A stretch of 64,000 nt of DNA from Arthrobacter citreus (GTDB taxonomy: Bacteria > Bacillota > Bacilli > Bacillales > Bacillaceae_G): NCBI GenBank assembly GCA_013200995.1, contig CP053688.1, forward strand, positions 496,001 to 560,000, in the 5' to 3' direction. A program made the position numbers and the translations under genes. The stretch's first letter is position 1; each line of letters starts with the position of its first letter. Below are positions 45,134 to 54,866 of this stretch, piece after piece. The notes beneath the pieces are model-generated. The model was not told the origin of the DNA. It saw only the letters and a list, made by a program, of their open reading frames with translations, and did not search any database.

Positions 45134-45137
45134 TTAA

Positions 45138-45275
45138 TTAGTTATGCTGATTTTCTGCTCTTGCTTCCTCAGGTGTATCTAAACGTGTAGCACCTTTGTA
45201 ATGGATGCTCTGATCACGATCAGATTCAACTCTTCTAGATTGCTTAAGCTTCTTTTCTTGTCGATCTTTTCCCAC
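45138..45275 (-). CDS. ypzI: YpzI family small protein (45 aa)
   Basis: A short minus-strand gene encoding a very polar 45-residue protein: GKDRQEKKLKQSRRVESDRD, then SIHYKGATRLDTPEEAR. It closely matches YpzI of B. subtilis, found at the same place. GTG at 45275 is the start, with TTTGGAGGTG about 6 bases before it. No cysteine, membrane segment or catalytic motif is seen; function is unknown. Confidence 0.85.
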   Translation of the reverse strand: MGKDRQEKKLKQSRRVESDRDQSIHYKGATRLDTPEEARAENQHN

Positions 45276-45541
45276 TCGTTTCACCTCCAAAAAATTCTCT
45301 CTTATAGATTCGTAATAAAATCAATTTCTTATACCATTCTTTTCTGTCAACTTTTTACTTTTAAAAGTATATTTTTTATCCAGATAATAATTGGAACAGT
45401 AAAATTTAGTAAAAAAATATTCAATTTTATAGTCATTTCTATAATATTTCTTACAATGATAATTTATAAGAAATCAGTCTTTCTAAATTGATTATTTTTG
45501 GTAGGAATTGTTACATACTAGAACTATTAGGAGGTTTTCAT

Positions 45542-46132
45542 GTGCAAGGGAGTTTTTTTATAATTGCTTCTTGGGTTCTCGTATTTGTTTTGATGTTTTT
45601 AAGAGAAAGAACGAAATTGAGCTTTCTTTATTTATCGGTGATCCTGATCTTAATTATCTGTTCAGCTTATACAATCGATGTATTTTCCATTGAAATAAAT
45701 ATTTCATATATCATCATGATTTTTTACATAAGTTACAAAATTAGCTTATTAAGTTTACGTGAACAAATAATCCATTTCGTTAAAGGATTGATTATTGGGA
45801 TGACATATAGCGTTGTAACATTGCTTTCTATATATGATCCTGCAAGTTTTTTTATCAATGAGATGATTATTAAATCATTTTTTATGATCGTGCTTTGTTT
45901 ATTTTTAAGTAAATCTTATTATGATAAGTTACGATATATAACGATTGGTCTTGTTCAAGGAGAACTATTTAATTATATTACATTTGAATCGATTGATTTT
46001 AACTATGTAATCGGAGACTTAAACTGGTTTGATACTTTATTTTTTACAATCTTACTATTGTCAGGGATTCAATATTTAACAAAATATTTTTCAAAATTGA
46101 GCCTTAAAAATAGAAAATTACTAAAAAACTGA
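45542..46132 (+). CDS. yphA: YphA-like membrane protein
   Basis: A 196-residue protein with six or seven hydrophobic helices covering most of its length, similar to B. subtilis YphA. AGGAGG at 45530 serves two overlapping starts: ATG at 45540 opens a seven-codon frame that stops, and GTG at 45542 opens the full protein. I take the GTG. In B. subtilis fni and seaA (yphB) flank this gene; both are missing here. Function is unknown. Confidence 0.75.
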   Translation: MQGSFFIIASWVLVFVLMFLRERTKLSFLYLSVILILIICSAYTIDVFSIEINISYIIMIFYISYKISLLSLREQIIHFVKGLIIGMTYSVVTLLSIYDPASFFINEMIIKSFFMIVLCLFLSKSYYDKLRYITIGLVQGELFNYITFESIDFNYVIGDLNWFDTLFFTILLLSGIQYLTKYFSKLSLKNRKLLKN

Positions 46133-46262
46133 TGTATGTTGGTCTTTTTTCATATTTTTTGTTAAAATAGATAAGTTATTTAAATAAATCAATTATAATC
46201 AAAACTAAAACACATTTACATGAATTAAATGGTACATAGTTATGCTAGGAAGGATGAATTAA

Positions 46263-47573
46263 ATGTCTAAACCGACAGTTGCAATAGTTGGACGACCGAA
46301 TGTAGGTAAATCAACTATTTTTAATAGGATCGTGGGAGAAAGAATCTCAATTGTAGAAGATATTCCAGGAGTTACTCGTGACCGTATATATAGCTCAGGC
46401 GAGTGGCTAAATCAAGAATTTAGTTTAATTGATACAGGTGGAATTGATATAGGTGACGAGCCGTTTTTAGAGCAAATTCGTCAACAAGCAGAAATCGCTA
46501 TTGATGAAGCGGATGTTATTATTTTCCTAACAAATGGCCGTGAAGGTGTAACAGCAGCAGATGAAGAAGTTGCTAAAATACTTTATAAAACAAAAAAGCC
46601 AGTTGTTTTAGCAGTTAATAAAGTAGATAATCCTGAAATGAGAAGCGATATTTACGACTTTTATGCATTAGGCTTCGGTGAAGTATTTCCAATCTCAGGC
46701 TCACATGGTTTAGGAATTGGAGATTTACTAGATGAGGTTGTTAAGCATTTCCCTGAAAAAGAAGAAGAAAATTATGATGAGGAGACAATTAAATTCAGTT
46801 TAATTGGACGTCCAAATGTAGGGAAATCATCTTTAGTAAATGCATTATTAGGTCAAGAGCGTGTAATCGTTAGTAATGTTGCCGGTACTACACGTGATGC
46901 TGTAGATACGCCATACTCAAAAGATGGTCAAGATTATGTCATTATTGATACAGCAGGTATGAGGAAAAAAGGTAAAGTGTATGAAAGTACAGAAAAATAT
47001 AGTGTATTACGTGCATTAAGAGCAATTGAAAGATCAGATGTCGTCTTAGTTGTATTAGATGGTGAAGAAGGAATTATCGAACAAGACAAAAAAATCGCTG
47101 GTTATGCGCATCAAGCAGGAAGATCAGTTGTTATTGTCGTGAATAAATGGGATGCTGTAGAAAAAGATGAAAAAACAATGAATGAATTCATTGAAAACAT
47201 TCGAGCACACTTCCAATTCCTGGACTACGCACCGATTGTATTCCTTTCAGCTAAAACAAAGAAAAGAACTCAAACTTTGTTACCGATGATTAATAAAGCA
47301 TGTGAGAGCCATAGCTTACGTGTTCCTACGAATGTACTTAATGATGTAATTATGGATGCAATTGCTGTGAATCCTACTCCAACACATAATGGACAAAGAT
47401 TAAGAGTGTATTATGCAACTCAAGTTGCAATAAAACCACCAACATTTGTTGTTTTTGTAAACGATCCAGAATTACTTCACTTTAGTTACGAGCGCTTCTT
47501 AGAAAATCGTATAAGAGATGCATTTGATTTTGAAGGATCTCCAATTAGGATTATTGGTCGAGCACGAGCTTAA
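46263..47573 (+). CDS. der: Ribosome biogenesis GTPase Der (EngA)
   Basis: A 436-residue protein with two tandem GTPase domains, each with its own G1 box: [15 protein letters not shown] near residue 8 and [15 protein letters not shown] near 180. NKVD and NKWD motifs are present, as is the C-terminal KH-like domain starting near 350. It is essential for 50S subunit assembly. GGAAGGATG precedes the start. It is followed by gpsA as in B. subtilis. Confidence 0.97.
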   Translation: MSKPTVAIVGRPNVGKSTIFNRIVGERISIVEDIPGVTRDRIYSSGEWLNQEFSLIDTGGIDIGDEPFLEQIRQQAEIAIDEADVIIFLTNGREGVTAADEEVAKILYKTKKPVVLAVNKVDNPEMRSDIYDFYALGFGEVFPISGSHGLGIGDLLDEVVKHFPEKEEENYDEETIKFSLIGRPNVGKSSLVNALLGQERVIVSNVAGTTRDAVDTPYSKDGQDYVIIDTAGMRKKGKVYESTEKYSVLRALRAIERSDVVLVVLDGEEGIIEQDKKIAGYAHQAGRSVVIVVNKWDAVEKDEKTMNEFIENIRAHFQFLDYAPIVFLSAKTKKRTQTLLPMINKACESHSLRVPTNVLNDVIMDAIAVNPTPTHNGQRLRVYYATQVAIKPPTFVVFVNDPELLHFSYERFLENRIRDAFDFEGSPIRIIGRARA

Positions 47574-47615
47574 TTCATTGTAAAATTTGGATTCTTTTTG
47601 AAAGGGAGTGTGGTT

Positions 47616-48653
47616 ATGGAAAAAATCTCAGTATTAGGTGCAGGTAGTTGGGGAACAGCTTTAGCCATGGTGTTATCAGATAATGGACATTCAGTTACGT
47701 TATGGGGAAATAATGCCAATCAAATTAATGAAATAAATAATGAGCATACAAATAAAAAATATTTGCCAGAAATTGAATTACCACAATCTTTAAAAGCAAC
47801 AGTAAATTTAAACGAAGCGATTAATGGAGCTAAATATATTTTACTTGTAGTACCTACAAAAGCAATTAGAGAGGTATGTCAAAAATTAAATAATGAGCTA
47901 ACTGAAGAGGTTACGATTATTCATGCAAGTAAAGGGATTGAACCAGATACTTCAAAACGCGTTTCAGAAATGATTTCAGAAGAAATTAATCCAAAGCTCT
48001 TAAAATCAGTTGTTGTATTATCAGGGCCAAGTCATGCAGAAGAGGTTGCATTAAGACATCCTACGACTGTAACATCTGCTTCTGAAAATATGGACGAAGC
48101 AGAATATGTACAAGACTTATTTTCTAATGGCTACTTCCGTGTCTACACAAATGAAGATGTAATAGGTGTGGAAATTGGAGGGGCTCTAAAAAACATTATT
48201 GCGCTTGCTGCAGGGATTACTGACGGACTTGGTTATGGTGACAATGCAAAGGCGGCTTTAATGACTCGTGGACTTGCTGAAATTATTCGCCTAGGTAAAA
48301 CAATGGGTGCTAATACTCAAACTTTTGCAGGTTTAACAGGAATGGGCGATTTAATCGTAACTTGTACAAGTGTACATAGCCGTAACTGGAGAGCGGGTAA
48401 TTTATTAGGAAAAGGCCAATCACTAGACGAAGTATTAGATAATATGGGTATGATTGTAGAAGGCGTTCGTACGACAAAAGCCGCTTACCAATTAGCAAAA
48501 CAAGCAAATGTTGAAATGCCAATTGTTAATGAGTTATATGCAGTATTATTTGAAAATAAAAATCCAAAATTAGCAGTCGATGCGCTAATGTCTCGTGTAA
48601 AAAGACATGAAGGCGAGAGCACTTTGAATTTTATTAGTGATCTTACTGAGTAA
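47616..48653 (+). CDS. gpsA: Glycerol-3-phosphate dehydrogenase (NAD(P)+)
   Basis: A 345-residue cytoplasmic enzyme that makes sn-glycerol-3-phosphate for phospholipids. NAD(P) loop [15 protein letters not shown] is at the N-terminus; the catalytic lysine lies in [16 protein letters not shown], and the family block [15 protein letters not shown] follows. AAAGGGAG precedes ATG 47616; the frame opens at 47598. A strong terminator follows. Confidence 0.95.
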   Translation: MEKISVLGAGSWGTALAMVLSDNGHSVTLWGNNANQINEINNEHTNKKYLPEIELPQSLKATVNLNEAINGAKYILLVVPTKAIREVCQKLNNELTEEVTIIHASKGIEPDTSKRVSEMISEEINPKLLKSVVVLSGPSHAEEVALRHPTTVTSASENMDEAEYVQDLFSNGYFRVYTNEDVIGVEIGGALKNIIALAAGITDGLGYGDNAKAALMTRGLAEIIRLGKTMGANTQTFAGLTGMGDLIVTCTSVHSRNWRAGNLLGKGQSLDEVLDNMGMIVEGVRTTKAAYQLAKQANVEMPIVNELYAVLFENKNPKLAVDALMSRVKRHEGESTLNFISDLTE

Positions 48654-48698
48654 TCAATTAGATTACTTATAAAAATATGTGTACTCTAATTAATGCTA

Positions 48699-48734
48699 AA
48701 GAGTGTAGAGAAAAATTTCTCTACACTCTTTTTT
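48699..48734 (+). terminator. Terminator after gpsA
   Basis: AAGAGTGTAGAGAAA pairs with TTTCTCTACACTCTT around AAT, followed by T6. Confidence 0.9.
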
Positions 48735-48739
48735 ATATT

Positions 48740-48785
48740 TTGTACACCGCACAGGCACGTAGAAGGGGCTCACATCTCTCTTATT
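48740..48785. repeat. Fragment of the dispersed intergenic repeat
   Basis: CACCGCACAGGCACG, then GGGGCTCACATCTC, is a weak copy of the CCCGCAGGCGCAC...TCAAATCTCGC word order at 16.2 kb. Confidence 0.3.
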
Positions 48786-48879
48786 AATAAATACAATAAT
48801 GCATACGTAAATCGTTTAAAGGAAAGCTGTAGATTTTTTTATTTCAACTTTTTCCTTAATGGACTAAAATAGGCGTTTC

Positions 48880-48906
48880 ACCATTTCTCTTTTTTTGCAT
48901 AGCATA
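48880..48906 (+). promoter_or_regulatory. Candidate sigma-K promoter for the SpoVIF-family gene
   Basis: ACC at 48880, a 15-base spacer and CATAGCATA at 48898-48906 match the sigma-K pattern apart from a spacer one base short. The start codon is 27 bases further on. Confidence 0.45.
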
Positions 48907-48932
48907 TGTTGTATAGAAAAAGGGAGGTTTGA

Positions 48933-49202
48933 ATGGTGACTAATAATAATCCAAATGGTTTCTTTGATAAGATTGAAAAGAAAGCAAATGTAAGTAAATC
49001 AGATATTTTTAAAGTTGCTGATTCAGTGAAAGATGCAAACTTTAAAGATGAAGCTACTGTTAGAAAACTAGTGCGCCAAATTGCGTTAATGACTGGTCGT
49101 CAAGTTACAAAGGAAAAAGAAGACAAAATCGTTCAAGCAATTGTTACAAATAATATGCCACTAGATTTTCAATCATTAACAAATATGTTTAAACAAAAAT
49201 AA
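48933..49202 (+). CDS. Stage VI sporulation protein F family
   Basis: An 89-residue protein with FFDKIEKKANVSKSDIFKVA, then ATVRKLVRQIALMTGRQVT and a C-terminal VTNNMPLDFQSL, the same layout as B. subtilis SpoVIF (YjcC), which acts in late spore coat assembly with GerE. GGGAGG precedes the ATG and a sigma-K-like promoter lies upstream. It stands between gpsA and yphE. Assignment to the family is firm; whether it is the orthologue or a paralogue is not. Confidence 0.8.
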   Translation: MVTNNNPNGFFDKIEKKANVSKSDIFKVADSVKDANFKDEATVRKLVRQIALMTGRQVTKEKEDKIVQAIVTNNMPLDFQSLTNMFKQK

Positions 49203-49311
49203 TTGGGCTTATTCTTCAGCGATGTATTTAGTGCATAATCATACATTTTCGCATAGTATAGAATGACTTATACCGGATGAATTCTGGTGGGTGTTAGTCG
49301 ATAAAATTTAA

Positions 49312-49380
49312 AGAAGCAATTGCCCCAGTTTGCTTCAAAGAAAGAAGGAGTATTTATTTACTTCTTCTTTCTTTTTTTAT
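49312..49380 (+). terminator. Tandem hairpins after the SpoVIF-family gene
   Basis: GAAGCAA/TTGCTTC at about 49313-49337 is followed directly by AAGAAAGAAG/CTTCTTTCTT with a T-run at about 49339-49378. The rest of 49203-49639 holds no gene I can support. Confidence 0.7.
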
Positions 49381-49639
49381 TTGCAAATATGTGAATTCTC
49401 CTATGTATAACTTTTGTTTGGAATGATTTGAGGGACAATCGATGTGTTCGGATTAATTAAAAATAGAGAATTTTATCTAAAATAATCGATTATAAAAAGA
49501 TTGAAAAATACTATTGAACAAGTATAGGTAGGGACTGAATAAGTCGATAATGACTTAATAGGAATAAAAATATTTTATTTCAAATCGTGTCATTATTTTG
49601 ATACTATAATAATGTTAGCAATTACATAGGGGGAACAAG

Positions 49640-49837
49640 ATGAACGCGGCACATATTAATGAAATTATTTCTTTTGTTGGGATTGGATTAATGCTTTTTT
49701 CATTATTTTTAATTTTCTTGAGTAGACACAAAATAAAAATTAAATTTTTAAAAATGATAACGGCCTTTATTGCTTATATGTCTTTAATTATATCTGGAAT
49801 TTTAATTACATATATCGTATTAAGTTGGCCTAGTTAA
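49640..49837 (+). CDS. yphE: YphE-like small membrane protein (DUF2768)
   Basis: A 65-residue protein with two membrane helices (FVGIGLMLFSLFLIFLS and a second in IAYMSLIISGILITYIV) joined by a basic loop KIKIKFLK. It fits the DUF2768 family to which I assign YphE. AGGGGGAAC precedes the ATG. The ATG of the next frame overlaps its stop, but the real yphF start lies 20 bases further on. Function is unknown. Confidence 0.75.
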   Translation: MNAAHINEIISFVGIGLMLFSLFLIFLSRHKIKIKFLKMITAFIAYMSLIISGILITYIVLSWPS

Positions 49838-49857
49838 TGATAAAAAAGGGGACTAAC

Positions 49858-50574
49858 ATGAAAAAGCTATTTCTTACCATTTTAATGTGCTTTGTAATAA
49901 GTGTATTAAGTGGCTGTTTATATCCACAAGATAATCTTGCACAAAATCAAGTACCATATGACGATCAAATAGAAAGTGTTCAAAAAGCAGTAAATAAATT
50001 TAAAGTAGATAATTCTGGAATCTTACCAATAAAAACGAAGGATATGAGTACACCAATTTACATTAAATATCCAATTGATTTTACGAAACTGATTCCCGGT
50101 TATTTAAGTGATTCACCTGGTAATTCATATGAAAATGGTGGAATCTTTCAATATGTCTTAATTGATGCAGAAAAAAATCCAACCGTCAAATTAGTTGATC
50201 TTAGAATTGCAGAAAAATTAAGAGATGTTAATTTACAAGTACAAGTTTATAAAGATAAACATACTTATCCACCAATTAAGAAAACCCTTGCTAACGGTGT
50301 ATTCCTATTAAACTATAAAAAGATGGGGTTTAAAGAGGAGCCTTACGTTGTAAGTCCTTATAGTAATAATCACTTACCAATCGTAATGGGCAATGACGGT
50401 GAATTCTATGTGGATTATTCAACTGACTTATATGCAAAAATAAAAGAAGCGAAAAATTTTAAGTTCGGTGAAGATATACGATCTATTTTAGTAAAAGACT
50501 CACCAATCGTGCCTGCATACTCACTTCCATACACTGTTAAAGATGGACAGCCAGTATTTTTAGAACAAAAATAA
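49858..50574 (+). CDS. yphF: YphF-like lipoprotein
   Basis: A 238-residue lipoprotein: basic start, hydrophobic segment and lipobox VLSGC near residue 20. The rest is soluble and without recognised catalytic motif; blocks such as DLRIAEKLRDVNLQVQVYKD and the closing PYTVKDGQPVFLE agree with YphF of Bacillus, which precedes spoIVA. ATG 49858 follows AAAAGGGG. Function is not known. Confidence 0.8.
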   Translation: MKKLFLTILMCFVISVLSGCLYPQDNLAQNQVPYDDQIESVQKAVNKFKVDNSGILPIKTKDMSTPIYIKYPIDFTKLIPGYLSDSPGNSYENGGIFQYVLIDAEKNPTVKLVDLRIAEKLRDVNLQVQVYKDKHTYPPIKKTLANGVFLLNYKKMGFKEEPYVVSPYSNNHLPIVMGNDGEFYVDYSTDLYAKIKEAKNFKFGEDIRSILVKDSPIVPAYSLPYTVKDGQPVFLEQK

Positions 50575-50586
50575 ATAATATAAATC

Positions 50587-50640
50587 ATAATCCTTTGATA
50601 AAAGAATACATTTTATCGAAGGATTATTTTATTTTTATCC
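50587..50640 (+). terminator. Terminator after yphF
   Basis: AATCCTTTGATAAAA pairs with TTTTATCGAAGGATT (one mismatch) around GAATACA, followed by a T-rich tail. Confidence 0.8.
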
Positions 50641-50672
50641 GAAGTTAATAAGTAGAAAAAATAAAAAATCTT

Positions 50673-50703
50673 GTCATAACTTACTAGGACAACATCATAG
50701 AAT
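50673..50703 (+). promoter_or_regulatory. Candidate sigma-E promoter of spoIVA
   Basis: GTCATAAC, a 15-base spacer and CATAGAAT, seven of eight matches to the sigma-E -10 pattern CATACAnT. A second similar pair (TCATAGAA, CATACTAC) follows about 22 bases on. spoIVA in B. subtilis is read by sigma-E. Confidence 0.5.
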
Positions 50704-50771
50704 GATATTGTCATAGGCATACTACTTCAAGTCAATTATTCCCATGTATTGATAAATCGGGAGGGGAACAC

Positions 50772-52250
50772 ATGGAAAAGATAGATATTTTTAAAGACAT
50801 TGCCGAGCGCACGGGAGGAGATATCTACTTAGGTGTTGTAGGCGCTGTCCGTACTGGTAAATCAACATTTATAAAACGCTTTATGGAAGCAGTAGTTATC
50901 CCAAATATTCAAAATGAAGCTGATCGTGCGAGAGCACATGATGAATTACCTCAAAGTGCAGCAGGTAAAACAATAATGACGACAGAACCTAAATTCGTTC
51001 CAAATCAAGGTGTGAAAATTCATGTAGCGGATGGGTTAGATGTAAATATTCGATTAGTAGATTGCGTTGGTTATAGTGTACCAGGAGCTAAAGGATATGA
51101 AGATGAAAACGGCCCTAGAATGATTAGCACACCTTGGTATGAAGAACCAATACCTTTTAATGAAGCAGCAGAAATCGGTACAAGAAAAGTTATCCAAGAG
51201 CATTCTACAATTGGAGTTGTTGTAACAACTGATGGCACAATTGGAGAAATCGCTAGATATGATTATATCGAAGCAGAAGAACGAGTAGTTGCTGAATTAA
51301 AAGAAGTTGGTAAGCCTTTCATTATGGTTGTTAACTCGTCTCAGCCATATCACCCTAATACAGAAGCACTTAGACAGGAATTAAGCCAAAAGTATGACAT
51401 TCCTGTTATCGCTTTAAGTGTTGAAGCAATGCGTGAAGGTGATGTATTAAACGTACTTCGCGAAGCGCTATACGAGTTCCCAGTCCTTGAAGTAAATGTA
51501 AATCTACCAAGCTGGGTATTAGTATTAAAAGAAAATCACTGGTTGCGTCAAAGCTACCAAGAAGCAATTCAAGAAACAGTAAAAGACATAAAACGATTAA
51601 GAGATGTAGACTTTGTAGTTGGTCAATTTAGTGATTATGAGTTTATTGAACATGCACAACTTGCTGGAATTGACATGGGGCAAGGGGTGGCAGAAATCGA
51701 TTTATCTGCTCCAGATGAGTTATATGACCAAGTTTTAAAAGAAGTAGTTGGAGTAGAAATTCGAGGTAAAGATCATCTATTAGAATTAATGCAAGACTTT
51801 GCTCATGCAAAACAAGAATATGATCAAGTTGCCGATGCATTAAAAATGGTGAAACAAACTGGATACGGAATTGCTGCACCATCTCTTTTAGATATGAGTT
51901 TAGATGAACCGGAGATTATCCGCCACGGATCTAGATTCGGTGTGAAACTAAAAGCGGTTGCCCCATCTATTCATATGATTAAAGTAGATGTAGAGTCAAC
52001 ATTTGAACCAATTATTGGAACTGAAAAACAAAGCGAAGAGCTTGTTAAATACTTAATGCAGGATTTTGAAGATAATCCACTGTCAATCTGGAATTCAGAT
52101 ATATTTGGACGCTCATTAAGTTCAATCGTTCGTGAAGGAATCCAAGCAAAACTTTCTCTAATGCCTGAAAATGCAAGATATAAATTGAAGGAAACATTAG
52201 AAAGAATTATCAACGAAGGAAGTGGCGGCTTAATTGCAATCATCCTTTAA
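50772..52250 (+). CDS. spoIVA: Spore coat morphogenetic ATPase SpoIVA
   Basis: A 492-residue ATPase that polymerises on the forespore surface as the base of the coat. The N-terminal TRAFAC-like domain has Walker A GVVGAVRTGKSTFIKRF and Walker B-like IRLVDCVGY. The C-terminus ends in LERIINEGSGGLIAIIL, the segment that contacts SpoVM. Length and sequence are near-identical in character to other Bacillus SpoIVA. GGGAGGGG precedes the ATG. Confidence 0.97.
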   Translation: MEKIDIFKDIAERTGGDIYLGVVGAVRTGKSTFIKRFMEAVVIPNIQNEADRARAHDELPQSAAGKTIMTTEPKFVPNQGVKIHVADGLDVNIRLVDCVGYSVPGAKGYEDENGPRMISTPWYEEPIPFNEAAEIGTRKVIQEHSTIGVVVTTDGTIGEIARYDYIEAEERVVAELKEVGKPFIMVVNSSQPYHPNTEALRQELSQKYDIPVIALSVEAMREGDVLNVLREALYEFPVLEVNVNLPSWVLVLKENHWLRQSYQEAIQETVKDIKRLRDVDFVVGQFSDYEFIEHAQLAGIDMGQGVAEIDLSAPDELYDQVLKEVVGVEIRGKDHLLELMQDFAHAKQEYDQVADALKMVKQTGYGIAAPSLLDMSLDEPEIIRHGSRFGVKLKAVAPSIHMIKVDVESTFEPIIGTEKQSEELVKYLMQDFEDNPLSIWNSDIFGRSLSSIVREGIQAKLSLMPENARYKLKETLERIINEGSGGLIAIIL

Positions 52251-52267
52251 TAGAATGAATCAATATA

Positions 52268-52304
52268 ATTAATCAGATGGTATTAAACCATCTGATTTTT
52301 TTTG
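52268..52304 (+). terminator. Terminator after spoIVA
   Basis: AATCAGATGG pairs with CCATCTGATT around TATTAAA, followed by a T8 run. Confidence 0.9.
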
Positions 52305-52591
52305 CATTTTCATCAATTCGAAAAGATTTTGAAGAGAATTTGCTATTTTTTGATACGAAAATTGCTTTTAGCAGTAAATTAAAAAAAACGGCAAAAAAGT
52401 TTAAATTCGACAAAATTCTACAAATTTATTTTAATCGGAAATAGTAAAAAAAATTTACAAAATTGCCTATTAATTCAGTAATCATCGTATATACAACAAG
52501 AAATTTTAAAAAATTAGTAGTAGAAAAATGAATTTATCAGAAAAATCACTTCACATTTTCGAGTAATTCCAACATTTTCTTGTAAAACATA
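52305..52591. other. AT-rich non-coding region upstream of hbs
   Basis: No gene is visible. The sequence has many A/T runs. It most likely holds upstream promoter elements and perhaps a second hbs promoter. Confidence 0.4.
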
Positions 52592-52618
52592 TTGAAAAAA
52601 GCCGTAGAATCGTATAAT
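52592..52618 (+). promoter_or_regulatory. Candidate promoter of hbs
   Basis: TTGAAA and TATAAT (52613-52618) with a short 15-base spacer, about 108 bases before the hbs start. Confidence 0.45.
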
Positions 52619-52725
52619 ATAAGGCATGACAAAGAAATTAATTGGAATTTGTTGTATAAAATTTAAAATTTTGGTCACAAATGAAATTAAGAATTATTTT
52701 AATTTTTTGGGAGGAGGTGAAAGAC

Positions 52726-52998
52726 ATGAACAAAACTGATTTAATCAATGCAGTTGCTGAAGCTGGTGAATTAACTAAAAAACAAGCTACTTTAGCAGTA
52801 GACGCTGTATTCGAATCAATTCTTGGTGCGTTACAAAACGGGGATAAAGTACAATTAATCGGATTTGGTAACTTTGAAGTTCGTGAGCGTGCAGCTCGTA
52901 AAGGACGTAATCCACAAACTGGCGAGGAAATCGAAATCGCAGCTAGTAAAGTTCCAGCTTTCAAACCTGGTAAAGCGCTTAAGGATGCTGTAAAATAA
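52726..52998 (+). CDS. hbs: DNA-binding protein HU
   Basis: A 90-residue histone-like protein that bends DNA and compacts the nucleoid. The start [20 protein letters not shown], the DNA-binding arm region [20 protein letters not shown] and the end [12 protein letters not shown] are canonical. GGGAGGAGGTG precedes ATG 52726; the frame extends to 52681 but only through leader sequence. It follows spoIVA as in B. subtilis. Confidence 0.97.
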   Translation: MNKTDLINAVAEAGELTKKQATLAVDAVFESILGALQNGDKVQLIGFGNFEVRERAARKGRNPQTGEEIEIAASKVPAFKPGKALKDAVK

Positions 52999-53015
52999 TT
53001 ACATAATTTAAGCGG

Positions 53016-53054
53016 AAAAGAAGGATGCTATTTAAAGCATCCTTCTTTTTTTGC
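53016..53054 (+). terminator. Terminator 1 after hbs
   Basis: AAGAAGGATGC pairs with GCATCCTTCTT around TATTTAAA, followed by T7. Confidence 0.9.
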
Positions 53055-53197
53055 TGGAAAGCCCTAAAAAGATGTTTTTCAAACTTCTTAAAAGCGGTCA
53101 TCATTACGAATTGCAAAGTCTTTTGTAAAGCGAAGTTACTTATTAGTAACAAGGCTGCAAATAGACAAAGTAAAGAATCGTGCGCTTCTAGTAGTCA

Positions 53198-53238
53198 CTA
53201 AGAAGGATGATAATTAAAGGCATCCTTCTTTTTTTTGC
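53198..53238 (+). terminator. Terminator 2, a near copy of the first
   Basis: AAGAAGGATG pairs with CATCCTTCTT, followed by T8, with the same arms as the first hairpin about 180 bases upstream. The stretch between them holds no gene. Confidence 0.8.
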
Positions 53239-53264
53239 CTATAAAAAAAGAATTATGTTAAAAT
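53235..53264 (+). promoter_or_regulatory. Candidate promoter of folE
   Basis: TTGCCT, an 18-base spacer and TAAAAT, 54 bases before the folE start. Confidence 0.4.
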
Positions 53265-53317
53265 AAAACGAATCTGATAGTGAATATTAGAATTTTTTTA
53301 GCATGGGGGATCAATTA

Positions 53318-53890
53318 ATGAATGAAGTAAATTTAGAAAAAATTGAACAAGCGGTTCGTCTAATTCTCGAAGCTATCGGTGATGATCCAAATCGAGAAGG
53401 AATTTACGAAACGCCAAAACGAGTTGCGAAAATGTATGCAGAAGTATTCTCTGGCATGCGCCAAGATGAAAAAGCTCATTTACATAAAGTATTTGGTGAA
53501 GATCATGAAGAATTAGTTCTAGTAAAAGATATACCTTTCCATTCAATGTGTGAACATCATCTATTACCGTTTTACGGCGTTGCACATGTAGCTTATATTC
53601 CAAGGAATGGTAGAGTAACTGGATTAAGCAAACTGGCACGTACAGTTGAAACAGTTGCAAAAAGACCACAGCTACAAGAACGTATTACTGCTTCGGTAGT
53701 TGATGCGATTATGGAAGTACTTCAACCACATGGTGCAATGGTAGTCGTTGAAGCCGAACATATGTGTATGTCAATGCGCGGAGTAAGAAAACCTGGTTCA
53801 AAAACAGTTACTACAGCGGTTCGTGGGTCATTAAAAGAGGATGTACAAGGAAGAAATGAAATTCTTGCAATGATTCATTCAACAAGATAG
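53318..53890 (+). CDS. folE: GTP cyclohydrolase I
   Basis: A 190-residue enzyme opening GTP for tetrahydrofolate synthesis. Zinc ligands are in [12 protein letters not shown] and in [14 protein letters not shown]; the GTP-binding block is [22 protein letters not shown] near residue 25. GGGGG lies 8 bases before ATG 53318; the frame opens at 53303. In B. subtilis this is mtrA, followed by mtrB for TRAP; no mtrB follows here. Confidence 0.95.
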   Translation: MNEVNLEKIEQAVRLILEAIGDDPNREGIYETPKRVAKMYAEVFSGMRQDEKAHLHKVFGEDHEELVLVKDIPFHSMCEHHLLPFYGVAHVAYIPRNGRVTGLSKLARTVETVAKRPQLQERITASVVDAIMEVLQPHGAMVVVEAEHMCMSMRGVRKPGSKTVTTAVRGSLKEDVQGRNEILAMIHSTR

Positions 53891-53977
53891 TTTTATCAAA
53901 AGAGCAGGTGCGCCGTCATTAAGGTCTCGACACTGTATTATAGGTTCAACATTTTAAGAATTTTTTTAGACTGATCG

Positions 53978-54012
53978 TAAACGCTCGTCTTATAGAGGAG
54001 CGTTTATCATTC
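53978..54012 (+). terminator. Hairpin after folE
   Basis: TAAACGCTC pairs with GAGCGTTTA around GTCTTATAGAG. The tail is only TCATTCG, so termination strength is uncertain. Confidence 0.5.
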
Positions 54013-54065
54013 GTTTGAATAAAGGTAATCCTGCTTTTTTTGAAAATATTCATTATAAATAATGC

Positions 54066-54087
54066 AAGTTGATTGAGTAATCAACTT
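54066..54087. promoter_or_regulatory. Palindrome ahead of the hepS promoter
   Basis: Perfect 9-base arms AAGTTGATT and AATCAACTT around GAGT. It abuts a likely promoter TTATAC, 18 bases, TATAAT (54086-54115). It may be an operator. Confidence 0.45.
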
Positions 54088-54115
54088 ATACCATCTAAAA
54101 TACTTATGGTATAAT
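54086..54115 (+). promoter_or_regulatory. Candidate promoter of hepS-menG-hepT
   Basis: TTATAC at 54086, an 18-base spacer and a perfect TATAAT at 54110-54115, 36 bases before the hepS start. Confidence 0.5.
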
Positions 54116-54150
54116 GATTAAATCAGTAATAAATGGAATGGATGGAAATA

Positions 54151-54825
54151 ATGAATAGTATTCACGAGATAAAAAATGAAGTAATCACTCAAATTTTACA
54201 TACAATTAAACACCCTTATTTAAATCAGCATCTTTCAATACCAACGATTGATGATGTAAAGGTTACTTTATTAATAAATTTATTAAAAGATAATGATTTT
54301 ACGAGTGATAAAATTGTGCATTACTGTAAAGCCTTGATGATTCATCAAATTGCATTAGATACACATGAAAAAGTATCAACATATGAAAGTACGCCAATGG
54401 ATCGTGAGAAGAAACAGTTAACCGTATTGGAAGGGGACTTATATAGTGGACTATATTACAATGCTCTTTCTAAAACTGGTGAAATTGGATTAATTAAGGA
54501 ACTTTCATATGCAGTAAAAGAAATGAATGAAGAAAAAATTAATTTAGTTCACGAAAAATTTAAAACTTTAGATGAGCTTTTCAAATGTATCACAGTTATT
54601 GAATCAACTATAATTGTTCATTTTGCAAAATTTATCGCATCGGAAGAATCAATACACCATATTGAGCATGCTTGTTTAATAGCTAGACTGAAAAAAGAAT
54701 ACGAAATATCTTCAGTTGATCATCGCACTGATTTTATTAAGCAATTTCAGAATATAATAGGTTTGAATGATATGGGTAAAATAAAAGAAGAATTATCAAA
54801 AATAATGATACAATTACAAAAATAA
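54151..54825 (+). CDS. hepS: Heptaprenyl diphosphate synthase component I
   Basis: A 224-residue non-catalytic subunit that pairs with HepT to set the chain length of the C35 side chain of menaquinone-7. Blocks [15 protein letters not shown] and [20 protein letters not shown] are typical of HepS. The start is uncertain: ATG 54151 has GGATGGAA about 5 bases upstream; the frame opens at 54133 without ribosome site. hepS-menG-hepT order is as in B. subtilis. Confidence 0.85.
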   Translation: MNSIHEIKNEVITQILHTIKHPYLNQHLSIPTIDDVKVTLLINLLKDNDFTSDKIVHYCKALMIHQIALDTHEKVSTYESTPMDREKKQLTVLEGDLYSGLYYNALSKTGEIGLIKELSYAVKEMNEEKINLVHEKFKTLDELFKCITVIESTIIVHFAKFIASEESIHHIEHACLIARLKKEYEISSVDHRTDFIKQFQNIIGLNDMGKIKEELSKIMIQLQK

Positions 54826-54866
54826 TCTACATAGAAGTAATCGTAATTAGTTTAGTGGGGGTTTAT

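Noticed and set aside
45201..45491. 96-codon plus-strand open frame
   Set aside because: It lies antisense to ypzI, which has a good ribosome site and a known family; the rest is AT-rich intergenic DNA.
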